This document shows, one piece after another, positions 53,773-64,000 of a DNA stretch of 64,000 bases. The DNA is from Paragorgia papillata (Eukaryota > Cnidaria > Anthozoa > Scleralcyonacea > Coralliidae): the NCBI GenBank assembly GCA_035771165.1, contig JAWNZC010000421.1, positions 1,155,001 to 1,219,000 of the forward strand, written 5' to 3'. The notes beneath the pieces were generated by a model, which was not told the origin of the DNA, made no database searches, and saw only the letters and a program-made list of their open reading frames with translations. Each line of letters starts with the position of its first letter. The first letter of the stretch is position 1. The position numbers and the translations under genes are program-made.

Positions 53773-54353
53773 GCTTCCTAGATATAGTCGGTATAAAGTG
53801 TAATCCCGTAGGATTTTCGTGCTACAGTTGATTTTTTTTTCTTTTTTGAGTTGACAAGATGTCAATCTATCTGAAAATTTTGGGGTTCAAAATTTCGACC
53901 TTTTGATATACAGGGGGGTTGAGGGGTCATAGACATGGCTAATAGGAGTGACTCGAAGAATTTCCTGACCCTGATCCTAGCCCAAATATAGTGTGGTATG
54001 AAGTGCTATCAAAACAGCTTTCGTAGGATCTGCATGCTAAGGTTGATTTTTGTTTCTCTTCTCAGTTTTTCTGAGTCGACTAGGTGTCAAACTATCAGAA
54101 AATGCAGTTCCAATTTTCCGAGCTCAACTTTAGCACGAAAATCCTATTTCATAACACTTCATACCACACTAATAAGCCATTTGTGCTTTGGGGGCAAACT
54201 CTTACAAAAAATATGTTTAAATAAAAAAAAAGAATTGCATTAATTTCTTAAAGAAGGCGTAGTTACCCCCCTATATTGGGTTACTATAAATATAATTTCT
54301 CATAAATTTCATTTAATCAAACGCAGGATGATGCTCAGGATATTCCAAACTGA
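53773..54353. other. Sequence between TRIM copy 3 and its macrodomain fragment
   Basis: Also present after TRIM copy 4 (58638-59320). It contains two related halves with CATACCACACT / AGTGTGGTATGAAGTGCTA and TTTTCGTAGGATCTGCATG-like phrases, in direct and inverted order. No exon is identified. Confidence 0.45.
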
Positions 54354-55121
54354 AGATTCCAACTAATCCAATGGTGGCGTCTCCCAAAGGAACACGGGTG
54401 ATACTTATGTTGGGCGAAATACAGAAGCAAGAATGTGATGCGATTGTGAACTTCACAGACAAAGACCTGGTGCACAAGACTGGGTTACTGTGCGCTATAA
54501 GAGAAGCAGCAGGCGAATATTTCTGGAAAGTATGCAGAGATATCATTGCCAGGAATGGGTCCCTTATAACCAATATGGTGACGTTAACAAGCGCTGGCTC
54601 GTTGCCTTGTCAAATCGTTATCTACGCCATCCTTCCAGAAATATCCGAGGAGCGACGTCAGGAGGTTTTGCGTCTTAGCCTGAAAGAAACATGCCACAAC
54701 GCTCTCAAAAAAGCAAACGAAAATAGAGTGAAGTCGATCTGTTTTCCTGTCGTTACTCCAGATATTGCCAACCTTTCCCCATCAGTCAGTGCGCGCTTGC
54801 TGTTTGAGGTAATAAAAGAGTTTATGGAAGCGAATAGCCCACTCGACAACAACTCCATTGAAGAAATTCGCATGTAATCCCAGTCCCACGGATTTATTAT
54901 ATATATGCATAATTTTTTATAATAATTTTATTCCTTTGTAAACATATCGTAATTCATTTAATATGCGATGATATGTTATTAAACATTATCTTATCTTATC
55001 TTATCTTATCTTATCTTATCTTATCTTATCTTATCTTATCTTATCTTATCTTATCTTATCTTATCGCAAGACTACAAGATGTGTGGAAGAATACATGAAA
55101 GAATTTACAAAGCAGTTTTAG
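54354..55121 (+). pseudogene. Third copy of the last exon: macrodomain only, split by an insertion
   Basis: Starts abruptly at GATTCCAACTAATCCAATGG, corresponding to the point just before the macrodomain in gene D. KH-like region and heptads are absent. The macrodomain frame is open to EEIRM, where an insert of about 190 bp (54874-55062) adds a stop. The last codons (KTTRCVEEYMKEFTKQF) follow after it. It has no start and no clear acceptor. Confidence 0.82.
54874..55062 (+). mobile_element. Short retroelement-like insert with (TTATC)n tail
   Basis: Interrupts the macrodomain exon between GAAATTCGCAT and TTATCGCAAGAC. The AT-rich body ends in about 15 TTATC units. The target itself contains TTTATCGC, so the tail merges with target sequence, as expected for target-primed reverse transcription. 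The body is too short to classify. Confidence 0.6.
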
Positions 55122-55524
55122 CACGGGAAACGTTAAATACGTGATAATATTGAAAAGAGCTATGTCACACACAATTTTTAGCAATCAGTCTTACAGAAAC
55201 ACAATTGTTTTAAAATTGCACAAAATCTCATGACAACGGTTTTATTTTATATAAAAACATGAAAGAGATACTAGAAACCTGCACGGAAGAACGGATGGTC
55301 AAAATTAAAGGGGATTGCAAATGTGACACCTTGATTTCTGTTAGATCAAGTTTAGACCAATTTGTGTTAAAACCTGACCTTAAAGGTTCAGAAATCCTCC
55401 ATAGTTGTTACATGACTCTTATTTCACAATCAAATTAATGTACAGCTTTAATTTTGACGTTTGTAGCTCAGAATATCAACGAAAGACAATCGAGGCTAAA
55501 AATAACATGACATAGACTGTTTTA

Positions 55525-55911
55525 TAGCCTCCTCCGCAGGCAACTCTGTGTCTTCCCAGATGTGAGCTGATTTATCGGAGCATAATATTTATTACCTGAC
55601 TCTGCTACCTAGCTGACATTACTGATCTGACACGAGCTGGCATAGGTACCTGTGTCTACTGTGATCATATGGCAGAGCGAAGTCTGAAGACAAAGGAGAA
55701 AATGAAAAAATAAGGGAGGAGTTGCCTGCCGAATATCGAAAATGAATACCGAATATCCAATCCCTTCTCGAATCCTATCTATCCCCCACAATTCCCCATT
55801 TCCCAGACTATATCTGAATTATAATTGTCAGTTATATGTCAGCTATAATAATGCTCGGATAAATCAGCTCACACATCTGGGAAGACACAGAGTTGCCTGC
55901 GGAGGAGGCTA
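55525..55911. mobile_element. MITE with ~50 bp inverted ends, possible 9 bp duplication
   Basis: Ends TAGCCTCCTCCGCAGGCAAC.. and ..GTTGCCTGCGGAGGAGGCTA; arms extend through GTGTCTTCCCAGATGTG. Flanks AGACTGTTT and AGCCTGTTT differ at one base. Absent from the same place in the other spacers. The arm and duplication lengths resemble Mutator-type elements. Confidence 0.75.
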
Positions 55912-56442
55912 AGCCTGTTTAATGATGATACGATTATTTTAAATTCACATGTTAATTTCATAATTAAACAGCATAATAACTTTAGATGTAGGTGATGTTC
56001 GGACAAGTGGTATAAATGCCCGATTATCGTATCGTCGAAAACTTTATCTATATATATATATATCAAATTTATCTAGCTTAATTGGAGAACCGGTTGAAGA
56101 CATTGTAGGGTTGGTTATAAATGTACAAGTTCATAAATAAATTAAATAATTGCTTGCAATGTAACTTATGTAGATGAAATAGTGAAAATAAGCACATGTT
56201 AATTGTGTTATTAACTTGCAATGTAGGTTATGTTGTTCGAAGTATAAATGCCAGATTATAAATGTACAAGCTCACACAAATTAAATAGTGGCTTTAAGTA
56301 TATGTATAACAATAGAAATAAGCAGCAATCATGACTTATACATCTCTTTCACTGCATGCAAAAGTAGACTTTTGTTACTTCACTCCGAGAATAACGTATG
56401 ACCATTTTACTCGCCAAAGGAAGAAAAAAAGATATAGTGGAC

Positions 56443-56641
56443 TTGTAATATATCTTCCTTTTCTAAAATTTCATCTTCATGGACTTCTTCGCTGTTAAAA
56501 TTGAAAGAAGTGACGTCTACGCAGGAATCTGTAAAGTGTTTTTTATATATAGACAAATACCTGCGTAGACGTCACTTCGGTCAATTTAACAGCGAAAGAG
56601 TCCACGAAGATGAAATTTTAGAAAAGGAAGATGTATTACAA
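56443..56641. mobile_element. Foldback element, copy 3 of 3
   Basis: Same structure as 37919-38121. Confidence 0.8.
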
Positions 56642-57428
56642 ATCTTCTCAGAAGGCTCCAATTCCTCCAAATATCCTAAATATGTAAAATCCCCAACCAT
56701 GAAGGCACTTTAAAACAATAAGCCTGTGATACAATCCTTTTCAATTATTAATATAAATAATTTATTTTCCAAGTATAAATTATCTATCAAAATTGTTTAA
56801 TCAGATTTTTCCAGCATGTGGTCTATGAGAGTTTTGGAATGTTTGTCTGGAAGTTATTATTGCAATTGAGATCTGCAAGTCGATAAAAACCAAAGCACGT
56901 GATAAATTAATAATTAAATGTAATTTTTACAAACGGAAACCATCCTTAATTCCTAGTACCTCTATAGTACCAGGAATCTATCTTCCAAGAAAAGATTAGC
57001 TATTATAATCATTTCATCAGATTACGAAGCAAACCGTGTTATAGCTGATATTAAGTCTCTTATACTAAGGTTTACTGACCTTGCTATATATGTTATAAAC
57101 TGTTACTTTGGCATTTAGCTTTCCCGAGCAAAAAATGATTTACAATTAATAGCTATTAATGTGTATATCAGTATGACAGATTGTCTGAAATCATTATTGC
57201 AACATATATATATGCCTATCCGAACAATTAGCACGTGATAAAATCATCATTTGTCAGTCATATATTAAACAGCGGAAGCCTTCCTACTAATACTGTATGT
57301 AGTTCAAATGCATGCATTCACTTCAGACTGTATAGCATACTCTTATATGTCAGTCAGTATAGTTGTATATTGACGTGGATTGATTGAAAACCGTTTCAAA
57401 ATCTCGATTCAGAATAGTATCGTTTCGA

Positions 57429-58637
57429 ATGGCGTGTTCTTTAGAAGCTGTCTCGATTGGTAAACTGGAGAGCCTTCTCGAATGTTCGATATGTTTGGAA
57501 ACAGTGAAAGATCCACGAACATTGCCTTGCTTTCATTCTTATTGCATGTACTGCTTGGAAAGTTTCGTAAAGAAACATCGTGAAAATGAAATTGGTCGAC
57601 AGGTAAAGGATTTCAACTGCCCGAACTGCAGTAGACAGTTTACTTTGAATCCTGGAGAGGAAGTAGCAGACATGACACCCAACCATTTTATCTTCAATAT
57701 GTTGGAGGTCATGGCCGTTCAAAACCGACTAAAAGTTGTTCTTTGTACTCACTGCCAAGGACCTTCAGTCGGTCGTTGTATAACCTGTGAAGTATTCTTA
57801 TGCCACGAATGTCAGGCAGTTCACAACAGCTATCGTGGCTTCGTCAATCATTCTGTTCTTTCGATGGACGAGTTAGCGAAACCGGAGAATCAAAGAAAGA
57901 TCAGGAGAAAGCTACACTGCCAAGAACACGAGAAAACACTGAAATTTTACTGTGAGACATGCCAGGAACTCATTTGTCGAGACTGCACGGATTTTAACCA
58001 CGAGAAACTCGAGCATTCTTGGCTTCCAGTAGCAAAAGCGGCCGAGAAAGAAAAGCAGCATTTGGCTTCCAGTTGCGCCACACTCACAGAGCAGTTACAA
58101 GAAGGCACACAATTGTTAGATACGATATCAAATTTAACACAATCGCTCGATCGCAACGCAAAATCTGTGAAATCCGAGATCGATCAGAAAAAACAAGACA
58201 TGTTAAATACGTTTAGCCAAATATTAGACAAAAACACTCGATCTCTACTAAATGAAGTCGACAAAATTCATAGTAAAAAACGAAGCGAGCTGGAAGCCCA
58301 GACAGGCGAAGTAGGAAGTTATGTTGATAACGTGAAAGGCTCCGTTCAGCTTTCAACGAGTCTCTTGGAGAAAGGAAATGACGAGGAGATTCTCTCGTCG
58401 CAGAAGATGATTCAAGACAACGCAGAAAATTTTAAGAAAGAACGTCCTAGAAACATGATACCCATTAATGACGACAAGATTTGTTATAAATGGGACCGGG
58501 TAGATGTAAGGAGATTTGCAGAGATTGCAAACAATTTAGGGAAAGTTGAAGATGGAATAGTTGGAAAGAAATCCAAGAAGATTCTAGAGCATTCCTCACC
58601 TGGCAACGGTTGCAAAGGTATAAGATTTAGAATATAG
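57429..58637 (+). CDS. TRIM-type E3 ligase, copy 4
   Basis: ATG 57429. RING CSICLETVKDPRTLPCFHSY..CPNCS, B-box 1 CTHCQGPSVGRCITCEVFLC, B-box 2 LHCQEHEKTLKFYCETCQEL, coiled coil; 402 residues if unspliced. The phase-1 donor after 58617 (AAAG|gtataa) is in the same place as in the other copies. The product differs from copy 3 by few residues. It is followed by the same 0.7 kb downstream block and then by a decayed repeat-macro exon. Confidence 0.8.
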   Translation: MACSLEAVSIGKLESLLECSICLETVKDPRTLPCFHSYCMYCLESFVKKHRENEIGRQVKDFNCPNCSRQFTLNPGEEVADMTPNHFIFNMLEVMAVQNRLKVVLCTHCQGPSVGRCITCEVFLCHECQAVHNSYRGFVNHSVLSMDELAKPENQRKIRRKLHCQEHEKTLKFYCETCQELICRDCTDFNHEKLEHSWLPVAKAAEKEKQHLASSCATLTEQLQEGTQLLDTISNLTQSLDRNAKSVKSEIDQKKQDMLNTFSQILDKNTRSLLNEVDKIHSKKRSELEAQTGEVGSYVDNVKGSVQLSTSLLEKGNDEEILSSQKMIQDNAENFKKERPRNMIPINDDKICYKWDRVDVRRFAEIANNLGKVEDGIVGKKSKKILEHSSPGNGCKGIRFRI

Positions 58638-59567
58638 AATAAAAACTATTAATTGTACAGTTTTTTGTTTCTTTTTTTTTTGGTGTGAGCTTCCTAGATA
58701 TAGTGCGGTATAAAGTGTAATCCCGTAGGATTTTTGTGCTACATTTGATTTTTTTTTCTTTTTTGAGTTGACTATATGTCAAACTATCAGAAAATGATGG
58801 GGTTCAAAATTTCCACCTTTTGATATGCGGGGGGGGGGTCGAGGGGTCGTAGACCTGGCTAATAGGAGTGAGTCGAAGACCTTTCCTGACCCTGATCCTA
58901 GCCCAAATAGTGTGGTATGAAGTGCTACCAAAACAGCTTTCGTAGGATCTGCATGCCAAAGTTGATTTTTGTTTCTCTTTTCAGTTTTTCTGAGTTGACT
59001 AGGTGTCAAACTATCAGAAAATGCAGTTCAAATTTTCCGAGCTCTCAACCCCCCTGTATTTCGTTTGACATGTAGTCAACTCAAAAACGAAAAAAAATCA
59101 ACTTTAGCACGAAATCCTATTTCATAACACTTCATACCACACTAATAAGCCATTTGTGCTTTGGGGGCAAACTCTTACAAAAAATGTTTAAATAAAAAAA
59201 AAGAATTGCATTAATTTCTTAAAGAAGGCGTAGTTACCCCCCTATATTGGGTTACTATAAATATAATTTCTCATAAATGTCACTTAATCAAACGCAGGAT
59301 GATGCTCAGGATATTCCAAGATGACATTTTCTAAACAAATTATTGTAGTTGGAACATAATTATCACTTCTTATCTAATTCTATATCAAGATTATACACTG
59401 TTGATGTGAAATATATTTTTAACATCGTGAAGGTAATTCATTCTAGCAGTAAAAGTTTCCTTTAATTTCCACTCATGAGTGCTGAATTTGCTGATACTAA
59501 TTAGAACAATTCGTTTGTTTTATTTTTATACACCTCGACTGAACTGAAGAACTAGAAAAGGATCAAC
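58638..59567. other. Spacer between TRIM copy 4 and the expanded repeat array
   Basis: Direct duplicate of the block after copy 3 up to about 59310 (CAGGATGATGCTCAGGATAT), then unique AT-rich sequence. No exon recognised. Confidence 0.5.
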
Positions 59568-62300
59568 ATCAGCTTGGTCCAGACTACAAGAACCCGATAC
59601 CAGACTACGAGAACGAGGGACTAGATTACGAGAACCCGATACCAGACTACGAGAACGAGGGATTAGACTACGAGAACCCGATACCAGCCTACGAGAACGA
59701 GGGACTAGACTACGAGAACGAGATACCATGCGACTACGACAACGAGATACCAGACTACGAGAACGAGATACCATGCGACCACGACAACGAGATACCAGAC
59801 TACGAGAACGAGATACCATGCGACCACGACAATGAGATACCAGACTACGAGAACGAGATACCATGCGACTACGACAACGAGAGACCAGACTACGAGAACG
59901 AGATACCATGCGACTACGAGAACGAGAGACCAGACTACGAGAACGAGATACCATGCGACCACGACAATGAGATACCAGACTACGAGAACGAGATACCATG
60001 CGACTACGACAACGAGAGACCAGACTACGAGAACGAGATACCATGCGACTACGACAACGAGAGACCAGACTACGAGAACGAGATACCATGCGACCACGAC
60101 AATGAGATACCAGACTACGAGAACGAGATACCATGCGACTACGACAACGAGAGACCAGACTACGAGAACGAGATACCATGCGACTACGACAATGAGAGAC
60201 CAGACTACGAGAACGAGATACCATGCGACCACGACAATGAGAGACCAGACTACGAGAACGAGATACCATGCGACTACGAGAACGAGATACCAGACTACGA
60301 GAACGAGATACCATGCGACTACGACAATGAGAGACCAGACTACGAGAACGAGATACCATGCGACCACGACAATGAGAGACCAGACTACGAGAACGAGATA
60401 CCATGCGACCACGAGAACGAGATACCAGACTACGAGAACGAGATACCATGCGACTACGACAATGAGAGACCAGACTACGAGAACGAGATACCATGCGACC
60501 ACGACAATGAGAGACCAGACTACGAGAACGAGATACCATGCGACTACGAGAACGAGATACCAGACTACGAGAACGAGATACCATGCGACTACGAGAACGA
60601 GAGACCAGACTACGAGAACGAGATACCATGCGACTACGAGAACGAGAGACCAGACTACGAGAACGAGATACCATGCGACTACGAGAACGAGAGACCAGAC
60701 TACGAGAACGAGATACCATGCGACCACGACAATGAGAGACCAGACTACGAGAACGAGATACCATGCGACTACGACAATGAGAGACCAGACTACGAGAACG
60801 AGATACCATGCGACCACGACAATGAGAGACCAGACTACGAGAACGAGATACCATGCGACTACGAGAACGAGATACCAGACTACGAGAACGAGATACCATG
60901 CGACTACGAGAACGAGAGACCAGACTACGAGAACGAGATACCATGCGACTACGAGAACGAGAGACCAGACTACGAGAACGAGATACCATGCGACTACGAG
61001 AACGAGAGACCAGACTACGAGAACGAGATACCATGCGACTACGGCAACGAGAGACCAGACTACGAGAACGAGATACCATGCGACTACGGCAACGAGAGAC
61101 CAGACTACGAGAACGAGATACCATGCGACTACGGCAACGAGAGACAAGACTACGAGAACGAGATACCATGCGACTACGGCAACGAGAGACAAGACTACGA
61201 GAACGAGATACCATGCGACTACGGCAACGAGAGACCAGACTACGAGAACGAGATACCATGCGACTACGGCAACGAGAGACCAGACTACGAGAACGAGATA
61301 CCATGCGACTACGGCAACGAGAGACCAGACTACGAGAACGAGATACCATGCGACTACGGCAACGAGAGACCAGACTACGAGAACGAGATACCATGCGACT
61401 ACGGCAACGAGAGACAAGACTACGAGAACGAGATACCATGCGACTACGGCAACGAGAGACAAGACTACGAGAACGAGATACCATGCGACTACGGCAACGA
61501 GAGACAAGACTACGAGAACGAGATACCATGCGACTACGGCAACGAGAGACAAGACTACGAGAACGAGACACCATGCGACTACGGCAACGAGAGACAAGAC
61601 TACGAGAACGAGATACCATGCGACTACGGCAACGAGAGACAAGACTACGAGAACGAGATACCATGCGACTACGAGAACGAGATACCATACTACGACAACG
61701 AGATACCAGACTACGAGAACGAGATACCAGACTACGACAACGAGAGACCAGACTACTAGAACGAGAGACGTGACTACGAGAACGAGATACCAGACTACGA
61801 CAACGAGATACCAGACTACGAGAACGAGAGACCGGACTACGAGAACGAGAGACCTGACTACGAGAACGAGAGACCTGACTACGAGAACGAAAGACCAGAC
61901 TACAAGAACGAGAAACCAGACTACGACAACGAGAGACCTGACTACGAGAACGAGAAACCAGACTACGAGAACGAGAGACCTGACTACAAGAACGAGAGAG
62001 CAGACTATTAGAACGAGAGACCAGACTACGAAAACGAGACAGCAGACTACGAGAACGAGAAACCAGACTACGAAAACGAGAGACCAGACTACAAGAACGA
62101 AAGACCAGACTACAAGAACGAGAGACCAGACTGCGAGAACGAGAAACGAGACTACGAGAACGAGAGACCAGACTACGACAACGCGAGACCAGACTACGAC
62201 AACGCAAGACCAGACTACGAAAACGAGAGACCAGACTGCGAAAACGAGAAACCAAGCTACAAAAACGAGAAACCAGACTACGAAAACCCGAGACCAAGCT
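59568..62300 (+). repeat. Expanded 21/45 bp acidic-heptad array
   Basis: Ancestral frame reads DYENEIPC + DYDNERP, a 15-residue (45 bp) higher-order unit made of a 24 bp and a 21 bp repeat, tandem for about 2 kb (59700-61690), then simpler 21 bp units to 62300. The ancestral frame has no ATG and carries TAG codons near 61757 and 62010. Because the unit length is a multiple of three and lacks stops in most phases, very long open frames appear on both strands (928, 884 and 873 codons). These are artefacts. Confidence 0.92.
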
Positions 62301-63367
62301 ACGAAAACCCATTGGAATTCCTTCAAAATAGTTTGGAGAAAATCAAATTACATGACGAACCCAACGAACCATCTTCCATCAGTGTTGCACAGTTCATCCA
62401 GCAAGTATACAAAGAAGATCTTGAAACCTTCAAGAGTCAAAATCGCGTTGATGTGGTGCTCTCCGAAGACAAGAGGCTCACTTTGAAACCGATGCGTGGG
62501 TTCAAACAGTCGGAATTCGACGGGGTAGCAAGAAAGCTTCAACAGTTCTACGAGACAGCGTCTGAAAACCTGACAAGAGCAAAGTTGAATCTCACAGATT
62601 TCAGCGCTAACGATGCCGAAAAAATCAAAAAATCAATGACAAGGCAGAGAGGCCATCTGATATAATGATAGAAGAATCCAGTCTCTGTATTCACTTTGAT
62701 TGGAAATGCTGAAAATGTTGAGATGTTTCGTCGAAATGCCATGGGAGCACTCCAAAGAGATACCTCTGCTTCGGAAAGGAACGATTCCAACTGATCCAAT
62801 AATGGTGGCGTCTCGCAAAGGAACACGGGTGATACTTATGTCGGGCGAAATACAGAAGCAAGAATGCGATGCGATTGTGAACTTCACAGACAAAGATCTG
62901 GTGCACAAGTTTGGGTTACCGTGCGCTATAAGAGAAGCAGCAGGCGAATATTTCTGGAAAGTATGCAGATATATCATTGCCAGGAATGGGTCTCTTATAA
63001 CCAATATGGTGACGTTAACAAGCGCTGGCTCGTTGCCTTGTCACATCGTTATCCACGCCATCCTTCCAGAAATATCCGAGGAGCGACGTCAGGAGGTTTT
63101 GCGTCTTAGCCTGAAAGAAACGTGCCACAACGCTCTCAAAAAAGCAAACGAAAATAGAGTGAAGTCGATCTGTTTCCTGTCGTTACTCCAGATATTGCCA
63201 ACCTTTCCCCAGCAGTCAGTGCGCGCTTGCTGTTTGAAGTAATAAAAGAGTTTATGGACGCGAATAGCTCACTCGACAACAACTCCATTGAAGAAATTCG
63301 CATTGTTTATCGCAAGACTTCAAGATGTGTGGAAGAATACATGAAAGAATTTACGAAGCAGTTTTAG
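62301..63367 (+). pseudogene. Fourth copy of the last exon (KH-like pair and macrodomain), frameshifted
   Basis: Follows gene D 35915-36979 closely. A 1 bp deletion at about 62654 (GAGGCCATCTG for GAGGCCGATCTG), further indels at about 62680-62790, and a 1 bp loss at about 63172 (CTGTTTCCTG for CTGTTTTCCTG) break the frame three times. Open pieces are 62312-62665 and 62700-63242. The stop of the ancestral frame is at 63365-63367. Confidence 0.85.
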
Positions 63368-64000
63368 CATGGGAAATGATGGTACTTGATGGTATTGAAA
63401 AGAGCTATGTCACACACAATTTTTAGCAATCAGTCTTACAGAAACACAATTGTTTTAAAATTGCACAAAATCTCATGATAACGGTTTTATATTATGTAAA
63501 AACATAAAAGAGATACTAGAAACCTGCACGGAAGTACGGATGGTCAAAATTAAAGTGGATTGCAAATGTGACACCTTGATTTCTGTTAGATCAAGTTTAG
63601 ACCAATTTGTGTTAAAACTTGACCTTAAAGGTTCAGAAATCCTCCATAGTTGTTAGGTGACTCTTATTTCACAATCAAATTAATGTACAGCTTTAATTTT
63701 GACGTTCGTAACTCAGAATATCAACGTAAGACAATCGAGGCTAAAAATGACATAGACTCTTTAATGTTGATGCGTACGTTATGTTAAATTTACATGTTAT
63801 TTTCACAATTAAACAGCATAATAACTTTAGATGTAGGTGATGTTCGAACAAGTGCGTGGTATAAATGCCCGATTATCGTATCGTCGTAAACTTTATCTAT
63901 ATATCAAATCTATCTAGCTTAATTGGAGAACCGGTTGAAGACATTGTAGCGTTGGTTATAAATGTACAAGTTCATAAATAAATTAAATAATTGCTTTCAA
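63368..64000. other. Tandem-unit spacer, copy 4 (runs off the window)
   Basis: Matches 36980-37620. The tandem array may therefore continue beyond the window with another TRIM exon. Confidence 0.75.

Larger units (their letters stand above)
55122..57428. other. Tandem-unit spacer, copy 3
   Basis: Shorter duplicate of 36980-39847. It has gained a MITE (55525-55911), keeps the foldback (56443-56641), and lacks the GGGCCCAGGCC and short MITE segments. No gene. Confidence 0.7.

Noticed and set aside
53690..54370. Extra exon GATGATGCTCAGGATATTCC after TRIM copies 3 and 4
   Set aside because: It has an acceptor-like AACGCAG and is conserved in both copies, but gives an immediate stop in phase 1. 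It is more likely duplicated non-coding sequence.
59526..62326. Very long minus-strand frames (928 and 873 codons, SLVSRSRS and VLVVWSL types)
   Set aside because: They are the antisense of a 21/45 bp satellite. Unit length is a multiple of three and lacks stops in these phases; there is no non-repeat protein content.
59832..62486. 884-codon plus-strand frame rich in TTRTRYHAT
   Set aside because: Wrong phase of the DYENERP array. It enters the KH-like region out of frame and soon stops.

Overview
This is eukaryotic, AT-rich genomic DNA from an animal. Genes are split by canonical GT-AG introns. There are many microsatellites, and numerous short non-autonomous DNA transposons lie in introns and spacers. 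The protein families (TRIM E3 ligases, Deltex-type E3 ligases, macrodomain proteins and tandem NMI/IFP35-PARP14-type RRM-like domains) are animal innate-immunity families. The MITE families and gene style suggest a marine invertebrate, most likely a cnidarian (anthozoan). That placement is inference only.

Layout. (1) 1-20022, mostly minus strand: two complete genes encoding RRM-like / KH-like / macrodomain / RING / Deltex C-terminal (DTC) proteins. Gene A (12337 to 6869) has 6 exons and 829 predicted residues. Gene B (20022 to 15252) has 5 exons and 700 residues. Left of gene A are a TRIM fragment, an intact TRIM exon (3958-2764), a decayed macrodomain exon and a second copy of the RING-DTC exon (871-370), all minus strand. 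(2) 20023-20454: a 432 bp head-to-head promoter between gene B and gene D, holding a triple GAAANN (IRF/ISRE-like) site. (3) 20455-36979, plus strand: gene D, 17 exons and 1725 predicted residues. It has eight two-exon RRM/NID-like modules, then one large last exon with KH-like segments, a DYENERP heptad array and a degenerate C-terminal macrodomain. No PARP catalytic domain is visible. (4) 36980-64000, plus strand: three further tandem units, each starting with a TRIM exon (39848, 52534, 57429) and ending in a copy of gene D's last exon. The first unit keeps 3.5 RRM/NID-like modules between them. All three last-exon copies carry stops, deletions, insertions or frameshifts; the copy at 59568-63367 contains a ~2.7 kb expanded 45 bp repeat.

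How the genes may work together (inference). The window resembles an invertebrate counterpart of the vertebrate PARP9-DTX3L-PARP14 neighbourhood. Gene A and B products combine in one polypeptide an ADP-ribose-binding-type macrodomain and a RING-DTC ligase, functions that vertebrates split between PARP9 and DTX3L. Gene D looks like a PARP14-like scaffold without the transferase. The TRIM exons all end in a phase-1 splice donor that matches the acceptors of the RRM half-exons and RING-DTC exons, so TRIM modules may be used as alternative or fused N-termini. The ISRE-like sites beside genes A, B and D suggest IRF-type induction.
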